A stretch of DNA of 64,000 bases from Rhodococcus sp. WMMA185 (GTDB lineage Bacteria; Actinomycetota; Actinomycetes; Mycobacteriales; Mycobacteriaceae), in NCBI RefSeq assembly GCF_001767395.1, contig NZ_CP017014.1, positions 3,799,012 to 3,863,011 on the forward strand. The letters run 5' to 3'. The first letter of the stretch is position 1; each line of letters opens with the position of its first letter. The notes under the pieces are model-generated. The model saw only the letters and a list, made by a program, of their open reading frames with translations. It ran no database searches and was not told the DNA's origin. Below are positions 1 to 9,237 of this stretch, piece by piece. The translations under genes were made by a program, and so were the position numbers.

Positions 1-1461
1 GAGGTCCTTGACGCGTCCGGTGATGAACAACTCGCCGTCCACGTAGACACCGAAGTCACCGGTACGCATCCAATTGGCGTCCGAGGGCGCTCCCTCGGTG
101 TGGCTACCATCGGTGAGAGGGGTCGCGAGCTTGTTATAAAACGTCTCGGCGGTCTCGTTCGTGCGACCCCAGTAGCCGGCTCCGATGTTCTCGCCGTGCA
201 GCCAGATCTCTCCTACGTGGCCGTCGGGTTGCTCAGTGCCCGTCTCCGGGTCGACGATGGCGGCCCACTGACTGCGCGCAACGTAGCCACAGGAAACCTG
301 CGGGATGGCGTTCTCGGCGTCCTGGTCGACCTTGACGACACGGCCGGAGTTGAGTGCGTTGCGATCGACATATATGACGCGTGCCTCGTCCGAATGCCGC
401 GTGGACGACACGAACAGCGTTGCCTCCGCCATGCCGTAGGAGGGCTTGATGGCCGTTTTCGCCAGGCCGTAAGGCGCGAACGCCTCGTTGAACTTTCGCA
501 TCGACGACGTGGTGACAGGTTCACTGCCATTGATGAGGCCGATCACGTTGCTCAGGTCGAGAACTTCGCCGTTCTTGGGCAAACCCCGTGCCGCAGCGTG
601 CTCGAACGCAAAGTTCGGCGCCGCGGCGAAGGTACCCGCACCGTCGGACACGGCAGCAAGTTCCTTGATCCACCGGTACGGACGCTGCACGAACGCTCGC
701 GGACTCATGATGGTGATGTACTGGCCGCCCAGAGCGGGAATGATGACCGTCAACAATCCCATGTCGTGGAACAGCGGCAACCACGTGACGCCTCGCGACT
801 GTTCGGTGAGTTCGAGGGAATCGACCATCTGCAATACGTTGATACCCACCGCGCGGTGTGTGATCTCCACACCGGCGGGTACGCGGGTCGAGCCCGACGT
901 GTACTGCAGGTACGCAATGTCGTCGAGAGCGATCTCCGGGCGCACCCAGTTCTCTCCGACGCTGTCCGGGATCGCGTCGACGGCAATGACACGGGGCCGC
1001 TCGGCAGCGGGAAGGGACCGGAAGAACTCACGAACTCCGGCGGCGGAGGAGGTGGCCGTCAGAATTGCAGAAGGCTTGCAGTCCCCGAGGACGGCGTGAA
1101 GCCGATCGGTGTGTCCGGGCTCATTGGGATCGAATAGCGGCACGGCGATGGTGCCGGCATGGATGGCCGCAAAGAAGGAGACGACGTAGTCGAGACCCTG
1201 CGGCGCCAAGACCGCCACGCGGTCTCCGCGCTTCGTCACCTGCTCGAGACGAGTCGCGACGGCACGTATGCGGTGTCCGAACTGGTCCCAGGTCAGCTCA
1301 TGGACTTCGCCGTCGCGCTCACGCGAGTAGTCGATGTAGCGGTAAGCCAGGTCGTCCGCGTTCTCGCGGGTATGCCTCTGGACGTAATCGACCAGCGTAT
1401 TCTCGGCGTCGAGCCTGATTCGGCCCATCTCGTCGATAAAGTCGTCGAACAGCGCTTTCAT
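1..1461 (-). CDS. fadD32: FadD32 long-chain fatty-acyl-AMP ligase (3' end beyond window)
   Basis: The reverse strand is open for 487 codons from ATG at 1461 to the window edge, beginning MKALFDDFIDEMG behind a GGAGGAG ribosome site. Visible motifs include YTSGSTRVPAGVEITHRA (adenylate-forming core), WLPLFHDMGL and SYGMAEATLFV, which fit fatty-acyl-AMP ligases. In the family, FadD32 activates the meromycolate chain as acyl-AMP and hands it to Pks13 for mycolic acid condensation in the cytoplasm. Mycobacterial FadD32 is about 630 residues, so roughly the last quarter is missing. It is the most downstream gene seen of the minus-strand mycolate/AG locus, which supports the assignment over other FadD paralogues. 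Confidence 0.93.
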   Translation of the reverse strand, partial: MKALFDDFIDEMGRIRLDAENTLVDYVQRHTRENADDLAYRYIDYSRERDGEVHELTWDQFGHRIRAVATRLEQVTKRGDRVAVLAPQGLDYVVSFFAAIHAGTIAVPLFDPNEPGHTDRLHAVLGDCKPSAILTATSSAAGVREFFRSLPAAERPRVIAVDAIPDSVGENWVRPEIALDDIAYLQYTSGSTRVPAGVEITHRAVGINVLQMVDSLELTEQSRGVTWLPLFHDMGLLTVIIPALGGQYITIMSPRAFVQRPYRWIKELAAVSDGAGTFAAAPNFAFEHAAARGLPKNGEVLDLSNVIGLINGSEPVTTSSMRKFNEAFAPYGLAKTAIKPSYGMAEATLFVSSTRHSDEARVIYVDRNALNSGRVVKVDQDAENAIPQVSCGYVARSQWAAIVDPETGTEQPDGHVGEIWLHGENIGAGYWGRTNETAETFYNKLATPLTDGSHTEGAPSDANWMRTGDFGVYVDGELFITGRVKDL

Positions 1462-1646
1462 TCCATCTCCTCCGAAGCGATCACACAGACATGCCACCAT
1501 GACCGCGCCCCAGACTTCGTTCGCCTAATCGGATCTTGTCCAACTTGTGGGTTCGCGTGAATCGCGAATGCCCTAGACACGTACTAATCGATCGCAAACC
1601 ATCGATATGTTACAGATCGGCCTCACTGCCCTTGTTTTCACCGCAT

Positions 1647-2636
1647 CTACTCGCCTTTCAGCTGCGAGATGATAGGTGCAAACGCATCCATCTGGGTGGG
1701 AAATACACCGACATAGGACATTGTGGTTGCTTGCCGCACCATGCGGATCTGGTCCGCGATCTCATCGAAACTTCCGATCGCGAGATACGGCGAACTCAGG
1801 ATGTCCTCGACGGACAGTTTTGTATCGACCTCGATGTTCGGCGGAAAACCCTGATCGAGCGCCGCCAGCGCCATCTCGGCGGTCTGCTCGCGGTCGTCGG
1901 TGATGACAATGGTCGTGATCGTCCAATTGAGTTCGATGTCGTCGAAACGGTCACCGGCGGCTTCACGGATGCGATCGACGCGTTCGATGGTCTTCTCGAG
2001 CGTGACCCCAGACAGCAGGAGCTTGCCTTCCTTACTTGTGGGGGTCGCCACAGAAATGATGTCTGCGTAGTTCGCCGCTAGTGCCAGCATCTTGGGCCCA
2101 CCGCCGCCAACCGCGATGGGAGGCCGCGGGCCTTGTCGTGGCCTCGGGCTGCCTTTGAGCCCTTTGATTTGGTAGTACTCGCCATCAAAGTTGCATTCTT
2201 GACCGCGCAGCAGCGTGTCGAGGATCTGGAGAGTCTCTTCGAGCTTCGCTATTCGCACGGCAGGCCGCTCGTAGTCGATACCGCCTTTGTCGAACTCTTC
2301 CTTCATCCACCCGGCCCCGATGCCGAGTTCTAGGCGGCCACCGGAGAGGACGTCGATTGTGGCCGCGTCCTTCGCAAGGATTGCCGGATGCCGGAAGCCG
2401 TTAGCGAGCACGGCTGTCCCCAGACGAATCTTGTCTGTGGCGACCGCGAGCGCGCCCAACGCCGCGATCGGACCTACCTGATTGCCCAGGTGGTCGGGGA
2501 TCATGAAGCTGTCGAATCCGAGTTCCTCGGCCTTTTGCGCGAGCTTGACGAACCTACGGGCGCCACCCTCTTCGGCGTTGCCTTCTCCGCCGGCCGCAAA
2601 TCGAAACTTGCGCAACGACCTGGAGTCGGAACTCAT
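1647..2636 (-). CDS. LLM-class F420-dependent oxidoreductase
   Basis: A 329-residue luciferase-like monooxygenase-fold protein. The fold shows in a TIM-barrel pattern: SFMIPDHLGNQVGPIAAL near the N-terminus, then IRLGTAVLANGFRHPA, LSGGRLELGIGAGW and PPIAVGGGGPKM. It resembles the MSMEG_2516/TIGR03621-type family that uses coenzyme F420; the substrate is unknown. The reading frame continues upstream, but the ATG at 2636 has an AGGAGAGG site and begins MSSDSRSLRKFRFAAG, so that start is used. It sits between fadD32 and the cutinase gene, where M. tuberculosis has no gene, so it is an insertion into the locus, and its role in mycolate metabolism is unproven. Confidence 0.85.
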   Translation of the reverse strand: MSSDSRSLRKFRFAAGGEGNAEEGGARRFVKLAQKAEELGFDSFMIPDHLGNQVGPIAALGALAVATDKIRLGTAVLANGFRHPAILAKDAATIDVLSGGRLELGIGAGWMKEEFDKGGIDYERPAVRIAKLEETLQILDTLLRGQECNFDGEYYQIKGLKGSPRPRQGPRPPIAVGGGGPKMLALAANYADIISVATPTSKEGKLLLSGVTLEKTIERVDRIREAAGDRFDDIELNWTITTIVITDDREQTAEMALAALDQGFPPNIEVDTKLSVEDILSSPYLAIGSFDEIADQIRMVRQATTMSYVGVFPTQMDAFAPIISQLKGE

Positions 2637-2842
2637 GGATAGCCTCTCCTGTGTGGTACATCCGCAATGCGGGACGCGAACATCGCCGGGCCCGTTTCGG
2701 TGGTAAGGCGGACTCGTGGTACAGCGATAGTGCAGCACTCTACATCCGCCGAGCACCGCACACTACCGGTCAGTAAAGGATTCGCCAATAGGAGCAAATG
2801 ATTCACCGTCGGCAACCGGACCGACCCCGTCCCCTCAGGGAA

Positions 2843-3820
2843 TCAATAGTGAGCGGGGAAGGGAGCAGCCTCGATCTTCTGGGCAGCCCAATCCTCAATC
2901 CATTGCGTGGCTGTCGTACCCGAGTCGTCCACTACGTATGAGTTGTACATCGCGTGGACCGGGTTGTTGTTGTACTCGAGCAGTCGCAGACCACTGCTGA
3001 GCCAATTACTCGGCTTCAACGCCTTGGGTGGGGCGTCACAGATGCCGTCCGACGGAGCGCAGATGTCCACGGTGCGGTCGGCGAGATCACCGAATCCTCC
3101 GGGACGCGGACCGGTCATCGTGATTCCGGGGATCTTCAGACCGTCCAACGAGAGTTCGGCACCGACTCCGGTGACCGGTGTTCCGATGTAGATGGCTGTG
3201 CCCGGGTCGCGGCGGCCATCGGCGATCAGCCCGACGCCCAGTACGAGGTCAGCGGGGACGGGGCCGTCACCATTGCCGATGCTCGACGCCACGTCACCTG
3301 CGATCACGGCACCCTGTGAGAAGCCGGTAAGCACGAAACTTGTCAGAGGGCACTCCTGGTGGCGCCGGAGCAGGATGTCATTGGTAGCGGCAGTGCCAGC
3401 CGCGCGACTCTTGTTGTACGACGCCTGCCCATCCGGCGGGATGGCCACCGGATTGGAGAACTGCGCGACGTACGGAACCGTGTAAACGTCGGCGCGGGAA
3501 GATTCGAACTGCTCCTGCAGCGGACGAGATATGTTCAGCATCAACGACGCCGGGTTGGACGAAGGGTTGTACGGATCGTCCGTCTCGCTGGACTCCCACG
3601 TTCCAGGAATGACCACGACCTGAACGTCGGGACAGCTAGCCGACTGAGCGTTCGGGCGTTCCGGACCAGGCGGGACCGGGATCGGCTTGGGTACCCGACC
3701 GGCGAGGAGATACCAAAGTGCGATCATCGCAGCGAGAATCACCGCAAGGATCACGATGAGCACCACCAATTTGCGCAGGCGGCTGCTCTTCTTCCGGGTT
3801 CCTCGCCTGGTCGAAATCAT
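2843..3820 (-). CDS. Cutinase-family envelope lipase/thioesterase (Rv3802c-like)
   Basis: A 325-residue protein with one N-terminal membrane anchor (about residues 18-40) and a cutinase-type alpha/beta hydrolase domain facing outward. The triad is visible: Ser168 in GFSQG, an Asp in DICAPSDGICD (probably Asp258) and His289 in NNPVHAMY. Flanking cysteines match the cutinase disulphides. The M. tuberculosis homologue Rv3802c has phospholipase A/thioesterase activity, is essential, and influences mycolic acid content. Its position next to the mycolyltransferases and fadD32 matches that locus. It lies 6 nt downstream of the lipoprotein gene, so the two are probably cotranscribed. Confidence 0.9.
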   Translation of the reverse strand: MISTRRGTRKKSSRLRKLVVLIVILAVILAAMIALWYLLAGRVPKPIPVPPGPERPNAQSASCPDVQVVVIPGTWESSETDDPYNPSSNPASLMLNISRPLQEQFESSRADVYTVPYVAQFSNPVAIPPDGQASYNKSRAAGTAATNDILLRRHQECPLTSFVLTGFSQGAVIAGDVASSIGNGDGPVPADLVLGVGLIADGRRDPGTAIYIGTPVTGVGAELSLDGLKIPGITMTGPRPGGFGDLADRTVDICAPSDGICDAPPKALKPSNWLSSGLRLLEYNNNPVHAMYNSYVVDDSGTTATQWIEDWAAQKIEAAPFPAHY

Positions 3821-3826
3821 TGACGT

Positions 3827-4402
3827 CTACTTGCAGTAGGTCGCGTTCGCGACATCCACATAGGTCTGGGCGTCCGCCGCAGCCTGCTCGTCGGTCAGTT
3901 GCCTACCCGCGGCCGACGCCTCGGTACCGACCATCGCAGTGACGAACACCATCGTGACCGAACCGCTCTGACCTTCCGCCTCGGCCTGGCAGATGAAGTC
4001 GGCCGTGCTGATCGCCGTGCTGCCGTCACCCGACGGCTCGATGCCCGCGTCCCTGAGAGCATCGAGGAACCGCTGCCCGTCTCCGCTGACCGGGACCTGG
4101 TCGGGCCCGGGGAAATCCTCCGGAAGCGCCTCGGGCTCGCTGGGCGGAGCCGTGGCTGCTTCACCTGGGCTCGTCACCGGTGCAGGAGTGGACTCGCCGG
4201 CATCGGGGGCATCGGGGGCATCTGCGGCCGCACCTTCGTCGGCGGACTCGGCAGCAGACGTAGTCGTGCTCGCCGACGGGGTGGAGGTAGCGGTGACGTC
4301 GTCACTCCCGCACGCTGCGAGCAGTCCAGCCGCTGCAAGTGCCATCGCGCCGATCGCGACCTTCCGCCCGGCGATAGTGCCGATACGTGAGTGCTGCGCC
4401 AT
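3827..4402 (-). CDS. DUF732-type lipoprotein
   Basis: A 191-residue lipoprotein. A signal peptide ends in LLAAC, with Cys31 as the lipidation site. A low-complexity Ala/Ser/Thr/Pro/Glu linker (about 35-100) follows, then a small C-terminal domain beginning FLDALRDAGIEPSGDG and ending DVANATYCK, with two cysteines likely to pair. That domain resembles DUF732, which is widespread in secreted mycobacterial and rhodococcal proteins and has no established function. It is 6 nt upstream of the cutinase gene and downstream of a hairpin (4466-4512), so it probably heads a two-gene unit. M. tuberculosis has no equivalent at this place. Confidence 0.78.
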   Translation of the reverse strand: MAQHSRIGTIAGRKVAIGAMALAAAGLLAACGSDDVTATSTPSASTTTSAAESADEGAAADAPDAPDAGESTPAPVTSPGEAATAPPSEPEALPEDFPGPDQVPVSGDGQRFLDALRDAGIEPSGDGSTAISTADFICQAEAEGQSGSVTMVFVTAMVGTEASAAGRQLTDEQAAADAQTYVDVANATYCK

Positions 4403-4465
4403 CTATATCCGTCCTTAGCTCTTCAAGTCAGCTCTTCAAGTCGTTGCCTCTAGCAAGGCTACAGT

Positions 4466-4512
4466 CGCAGGGGGCGAGACCAGAGCCATCTGCCCTGGTC
4501 CCGCCCCCTGCG
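4466..4512 (-). terminator. Hairpin terminator after the LGFP mycolyltransferase gene
   Basis: The arm CGCAGGGGGCG-ag-ACCAG (4466-4483) pairs with CTGGT-cc-CGCCCCCTGCG (4495-4512), a long GC-rich stem with a small internal mismatch and an 11-nt loop. It lies between the stop of the 632-aa mycolyltransferase and the start of the lipoprotein gene. No U-tract follows, so it may be an L-shaped actinobacterial terminator or an RNA-stability element. Confidence 0.6.
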
Positions 4513-4535
4513 TGTGGGATATCTAACGCGAAACG

Positions 4536-6434
4536 TCAGTGAACCTCGGCGTTGCCGTCGATCAGGGTGATGTTGCCGAACTGGAAGTTCTGCTGGACAC
4601 CACCTGGGATCGCGAACTTGTCGCTGATCGGGAATCCGAGACGTCCGGCCTCGTAGCCAACGCTCGCCCATGCGTCGAAGATCGGCCCGTTCTCGACGGC
4701 CCAGGCGCCCGACAACGGACTCCAGTAGATGTTGCCGCCCTCGAACTCGTTGAACCGACCCCCGGCGCCGACAGCGACTTCATTCGTCTTCGGGAATCCG
4801 AGCCAGCCGCCCTCGTAGCCGAGTTCGGCGTACTTGTCCATGATCAGCCCCTGCACCGAATGCGCGCCATTGGCCGGACTCCAGTACATGCCACCGATCT
4901 CGAACCCCTGCACCGCACCTTCCTTGCCGGGTGTGGCGATTTCGTCGGCCACGGGGTATCCGAGCGGTCCGCCTTCCCAACCCTGGTTGGCCCACTCGTC
5001 ACGGATTGCGCCGCGGACCGGATGCGCACCGGTCTGAGGGGTCCAGTAGATGGAGCCTTTCTCGAAGTGGTTGAAGCGACCGCGGCCGTCCGGAGCTCCC
5101 AGATCGGGAGTCGTCGGGAATCCGAGCGGCCCTCCAGGACCACCGCTCACTTGGTATGCACCGCCGATGGCACCAGCCACCGGATTCGCACCGATGTCGG
5201 ACTTGGCGAAGATCCGGCCGTTCGTGAAGTCCTGAACCGTACCGCCCGGAACGCCGTATTCCGGAGTCAAGCAGGCACCGACCCACGAGTTGGCGCCCGC
5301 CGCGTCGGCGATGGCGCCCGAGGTTCCGCACGCCGGCTTGTTGGCCTCGACGTTGACGGCATTGGCGAGCTGAGGCCACAACTGATGAAGCTCGAACTGC
5401 CAGTATGGCCACGAGTGTGTGCCGGACGGACGGTAGTTGACCTGTGCCGGGATGCCCAGCTTGTTGAGCTTGGTCGCGAACGTCTGCGAAGTCAGGCGCG
5501 ACAGAATCTCGAGCCCCATGCCCGCGTAGTTGGTGCTGACACCGGGGATACCCGAAGCCTGGTCGTAGGGGCCTGTGGTTCCGCTACCGCTGGAGATGTA
5601 GAGGCTGACGCCCTTGAGCTTGTCGGCGAGCAGGTAGGGATCGTGTTCTTCCCATGCCGGGTTCGACGGCCGACCCCACATCTTGTCGGCATCGAAACCA
5701 CCCGCGTCACTCATCGCGTAGGCCACCGCCTGCGGCATGCCGAGTGCGGTGGTGGTGAGTATGCCCGACAGCGAGCCCGCGAAGTTGAAAAATCCCGGGT
5801 TGCGGGCCGCGAGGAACATCGCCGATGTTCCGCCCATGGACAGTCCGACGACGCCACGTGTCTGCGTCGTGCGCCAGTCGCTCTCGAGGATGGGTGGGAG
5901 TTCCTTCGTGAGGAACGTCTCCCACTGGTAGTTCTGACCGTTGTCCTGGGCCAGCCAGTCTGAGTAGAAACTCGATTCGCCACCCACCGGGAGGACGACG
6001 TTGACGTTCTTGTCCGCGAAGAACTGCTCGGCGTCGGTCTCGAGCGTCCAGCCGTTCTCATTGTCCTGTGCACGCAGACCGTCGAGCATGTACACAGCCG
6101 GGAATTTCTCGTCCGGGTTCAGGTACCAGTCGCGTGCCAGCAGGAGCTGGACCTGGATCGGCACCCCCATCGCCGGCGAGTTGACCCAGAGCGCAACGCG
6201 GCGTTCGGACAGCCAGTCGACGTGATCGACCGTGGCACCGGCGCTCGGCATCGGAGCCTGCGCGGCGGCCGGCGATGCATGGGCGGCAACCGGCGCCGCC
6301 GAAACGGTGGCGGTCTGGGTCAACCCAACCGCCACCGGTACGACGAGCGCGGCTGCGAGCGAAGTGAGCACTCCTGTTCGACGACGTTTGACCGCCGCCC
6401 GCTGACGTTCCGCACTGAACAGGCCTACTCGCAT
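4536..6434 (-). CDS. Mycolyltransferase with C-terminal LGFP repeats (PS1/Csp1-like)
   Basis: A 632-residue secreted mycolyltransferase. ATG at 6434 has an AGGAGAGAG site; an in-frame ATG at 6533 lacks support. A signal peptide precedes an antigen-85-type esterase domain (about 70-360) with the nucleophile in GLSMGG (Ser199), a Glu in GLEILSR (about 309) and His340 in GTHSWPYW. The C-terminal part carries four LGFP-type units (GGPLGFP, GGPLGYP, GGWLGFP, AGRLGFP), each followed by an IYWSP/TLI strand. The enzyme class moves mycolate from trehalose monomycolate to arabinogalactan or to another trehalose monomycolate. LGFP repeats probably anchor the protein in the wall, as in corynebacterial PS1. 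Confidence 0.92.
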   Translation of the reverse strand: MRVGLFSAERQRAAVKRRRTGVLTSLAAALVVPVAVGLTQTATVSAAPVAAHASPAAAQAPMPSAGATVDHVDWLSERRVALWVNSPAMGVPIQVQLLLARDWYLNPDEKFPAVYMLDGLRAQDNENGWTLETDAEQFFADKNVNVVLPVGGESSFYSDWLAQDNGQNYQWETFLTKELPPILESDWRTTQTRGVVGLSMGGTSAMFLAARNPGFFNFAGSLSGILTTTALGMPQAVAYAMSDAGGFDADKMWGRPSNPAWEEHDPYLLADKLKGVSLYISSGSGTTGPYDQASGIPGVSTNYAGMGLEILSRLTSQTFATKLNKLGIPAQVNYRPSGTHSWPYWQFELHQLWPQLANAVNVEANKPACGTSGAIADAAGANSWVGACLTPEYGVPGGTVQDFTNGRIFAKSDIGANPVAGAIGGAYQVSGGPGGPLGFPTTPDLGAPDGRGRFNHFEKGSIYWTPQTGAHPVRGAIRDEWANQGWEGGPLGYPVADEIATPGKEGAVQGFEIGGMYWSPANGAHSVQGLIMDKYAELGYEGGWLGFPKTNEVAVGAGGRFNEFEGGNIYWSPLSGAWAVENGPIFDAWASVGYEAGRLGFPISDKFAIPGGVQQNFQFGNITLIDGNAEVH

Positions 6435-6614
6435 GACTTCACTCTCTCTCCTGCGCGTGGAGACCAAGACACGGAGCAAGGCCTCGCGTTGCACGGAGCA
6501 AGGCCTCGCGTTCCCGTTCTTTCTTACACGCAATCAGCGAACCGGTGGGGATGGCGCGCTGTTACCGCTGTTTCCACAGTTGCAATTGTTATGTCCAGAT
6601 GACACTTCGTTCGG

Positions 6615-7607
6615 CTACCCGATCGTGTTACTCAGGTCCGGGGCAAGATCATAGATCTGCTGCTCCCAGTAGCGCCACGCATGGATTCCGCGGGACGGAA
6701 AACTGTAGGTGACGTTCTTTGCCCCGATGGCAGACATCTTGACCTGGAACGCACGTGTGTTCGCGCGCGACAGGACCTCGAGGCCAGCACCGGTGCTCGC
6801 GTTGAACACGTCCATGAAGCCAGTCGGCGCCGGTCCGCCCTTCGCAGGAATGCCATTCGCGGCCGACACCCACACGCGAGTGCCGTTGTCACGAAGCTTG
6901 TCGGCGAAGACGAACGGATCGTTACGGAGCCACCCATTGCTCCAAGGCGGGCCCCACATCGCGTCCACGTTGTACCGACCGGCGTCGAGCATCGCCAGGC
7001 GGATCGCCTCGCGCATGCCGGGGGCCGAGATGTTCAGGTAACCGGACAGCGAGCCCGCGTAGTTGAACTGCTCGGGGTGGTACGCAGCGAGGGTCAGGGC
7101 GGCACTACCACCCATCGACAGGCCGATGACGCCGTTGCGGGTGGCCTGGAACCCGAGGCGGTCGCGCAACGCATTGGGGAGGTCCTGGGTGAGGAATGTC
7201 TCCCACATGTACTTGTTCTCTTGGCCGTTCAGGTTCGAAGCCCGCTCCCAGTCGGCATAGAAACTCGATTGACCACCAACGGGCTGCACGACGTTGATGT
7301 TCCAAGACGACAGGAACGCGCCCGCGTCGGTGTTGAGCTCCCAGCCGCTGAAGTCGTCCTGCGCACGCAGTCCGTCGAGCAGGTAGACCACGCGCTGGGT
7401 GTTGCCGTCAGCGGCACGCCAGATGCGGCTCTTGATCGGGCCCATGCTCGAGTCCACCCAGAAGTCTTCGGCTGCGGGGTCGATGGCCGCCGAGGCTGTT
7501 GCGCCGCCGACCATCGTCACACCCAGTGGCACCGCGACCGCCAGAACAAGCGCGGCGGCTGTACGCCTCACCCATCCGCTCATCCTTCTTGAACCCCGTT
7601 CTCGCAT
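6615..7607 (-). CDS. Antigen 85-type mycolyltransferase
   Basis: A 330-residue secreted mycolyltransferase with an N-terminal signal sequence (hydrophobic about 16-41, ending ATASA). The catalytic set is Ser164 in GLSMGG, Glu277 in GLEVLSR and His309 in GIHAWRYW, where GIHAW replaces the usual GTHSW. It has no LGFP tail. A block around SGYLNISAPGMREAI is identical to the neighbouring mycolyltransferase at 7893, indicating tandem duplication or gene conversion. The start at 7607 has GAGGAG close upstream; an internal ATG at 7583 is the alternative. Expected product: mycolylated arabinogalactan or trehalose dimycolate at the outer wall. Confidence 0.92.
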   Translation of the reverse strand: MRERGSRRMSGWVRRTAAALVLAVAVPLGVTMVGGATASAAIDPAAEDFWVDSSMGPIKSRIWRAADGNTQRVVYLLDGLRAQDDFSGWELNTDAGAFLSSWNINVVQPVGGQSSFYADWERASNLNGQENKYMWETFLTQDLPNALRDRLGFQATRNGVIGLSMGGSAALTLAAYHPEQFNYAGSLSGYLNISAPGMREAIRLAMLDAGRYNVDAMWGPPWSNGWLRNDPFVFADKLRDNGTRVWVSAANGIPAKGGPAPTGFMDVFNASTGAGLEVLSRANTRAFQVKMSAIGAKNVTYSFPSRGIHAWRYWEQQIYDLAPDLSNTIG

Positions 7608-7892
7608 AGACTCCTCTTCCCTCCGCTCGAGACCCCCTTCGGGCCGCGTCTGCGGCGCGAAGCAGATAACTCCCGTTAGTTCTCACGTAGACGCCACCCG
7701 CACAGCGGCGGCTGCGTGGGTGGCGTCTGGACGCGATTACCCTACTGACAAAACAGGCCAAAGCACACATCTGGGTTGAATTGCATGGAGTTCAATCGTG
7801 CAACATCGGTCTCATCAGCCCGCTGCGTTTCGCGAGAATGCCGCCACACCGAAAACGACGTAGCGGCATCCGTGCAGTGCACAGCCTGAAGA

Positions 7893-8903
7893 TCACCAGG
7901 CGTTCATAGTGTCGAGGATCTGACCACGGGCCTTGAAGAGCTCCTCACCCCAGTACGGCCACGTATGCGTGCCGGCCGCCGGGAAGTCGTAGGTTGCCGG
8001 GATACCGAGCGAAACCAGACGCGCCTGGAATGCACGTGTATTGGCCAGAGCGAGAGCCTCGAGGCCCATGGCGTTGGCAGTATTGAATACGCCGACTACG
8101 GAAGTCGGGTTGTCTAGCGGGCCGGGTAGGCCGCTGGCAGCCGAAATATACATTGACAGACCCCTCAGGCGCGGAGCGAACACGAAGGGATCGTTCCGCA
8201 GCCACGCCGAGTTCCAGGGAGGTCCCCACATCGCGTCGACATTGAACCCACCGGCATCGAGCATTGCCAACCGGATCGCCTCACGCATCCCCGGCGCGGA
8301 GATGTTCAAATAGCCGGACAGCGAACCGGCGAATTTGAATTGTTCGCGGTGGTAGGCGGCGAGCGTCAGAGCCGCGCTTCCGCCCATCGACAGGCCGAGG
8401 ACGGCGTTGTTGGTCGGTGACACGCCGTAATCGGCGAGAAATTCCGGCAGATCCTTCGTCAGGAAGGTCTCCCACTTGTAGGTGAACTTCTGCCCGTTGA
8501 AGTTCGACGGTGCATACCAGTCGGTATAGAAGCTGGACTCACCACCGACAGGCATCACCAGGGTTAGGTTGTCGTCACGGAACTGATCCAGGGCGTTCGT
8601 CTCGAAACTCCACGCATTTCGATCATTCTGGGCGCGCAGCCCGTCGAGTAGATAGAGGGCCGCGTTACCGCCGCGGGCCGCCCACTGGACTTGGACCTTG
8701 ATGTTGCCCATCGATGACGGAACCCACAGCTCGTCGTAGCCGCCCGCGGGCGCGGTCCGGGCGGGCCCCGCGTGGATCGGTGCTGCTAGCGCGCCAGTCC
8801 CGCCGACGATTCCTGCGCCCAGTGGCAGTACCAATGCGAGGGCACCTACCGCCATCGCACGCTGCTTGAGGCGATGAAACAACCTCGGTCGGGCAAAACG
8901 CAT
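7893..8903 (-). CDS. Antigen 85-type mycolyltransferase
   Basis: A 336-residue secreted paralogue of the two mycolyltransferases downstream. The signal peptide ends near GALAAP (about residue 41). The catalytic residues are Ser172 in GLSMGG, Glu282 in GLEALAL and His313 in GTHTWPYW. It corresponds in position to fbpA next to aftB in the M. tuberculosis locus. Gaps of 285 and 334 nt on its two sides suggest that it has its own promoter and transcript. Which acceptor (arabinogalactan, trehalose monomycolate or protein) it prefers cannot be read from the sequence. Confidence 0.92.
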   Translation of the reverse strand: MRFARPRLFHRLKQRAMAVGALALVLPLGAGIVGGTGALAAPIHAGPARTAPAGGYDELWVPSSMGNIKVQVQWAARGGNAALYLLDGLRAQNDRNAWSFETNALDQFRDDNLTLVMPVGGESSFYTDWYAPSNFNGQKFTYKWETFLTKDLPEFLADYGVSPTNNAVLGLSMGGSAALTLAAYHREQFKFAGSLSGYLNISAPGMREAIRLAMLDAGGFNVDAMWGPPWNSAWLRNDPFVFAPRLRGLSMYISAASGLPGPLDNPTSVVGVFNTANAMGLEALALANTRAFQARLVSLGIPATYDFPAAGTHTWPYWGEELFKARGQILDTMNAW

Positions 8904-9237
8904 GGAAACTGCTCGCTCTCTTCGTCTGCGGTTCCGCCACGGGCGGCTCCGGCGGATTCCGTCGGGGAACAGGCGACTGTCCTGGTCCGAATCTCTCCGG
9001 CTCCGGCAGCGGACGTCTTTGAAGTCACACTGCGTTCGGTGAACCGGATGCCATAGGGAAGGTCCCTGACAATCGTTCGCACAGCCCTTTCAGAGAAGAT
9101 CCCGAACGCCGCCACCGTTCACTCATCATCGGTGCGGATCATCGCCGCCGGACCCATTGTTACACAAACGAGATGCGCTGCTCCGTGCTCGAGATCCGTC
9201 TGGTACCGCACCCAAACGCCGTCGGACCGGGCGAGAT
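8904..9237. other. Intergenic region between aftB and the mycolyltransferase
   Basis: This 334-nt gap lies upstream of the minus-strand mycolyltransferase gene and downstream of aftB. No convincing gene, RNA or strong hairpin was seen. It presumably holds the mycolyltransferase promoter and leader. Confidence 0.5.

Noticed and set aside
4539-5963. 474-codon open frame on the plus strand antisense to the LGFP mycolyltransferase
   Set aside because: It is a GC-rich antisense shadow: no family features, Arg/Glu-rich translation, and the opposite strand encodes a complete recognisable enzyme.
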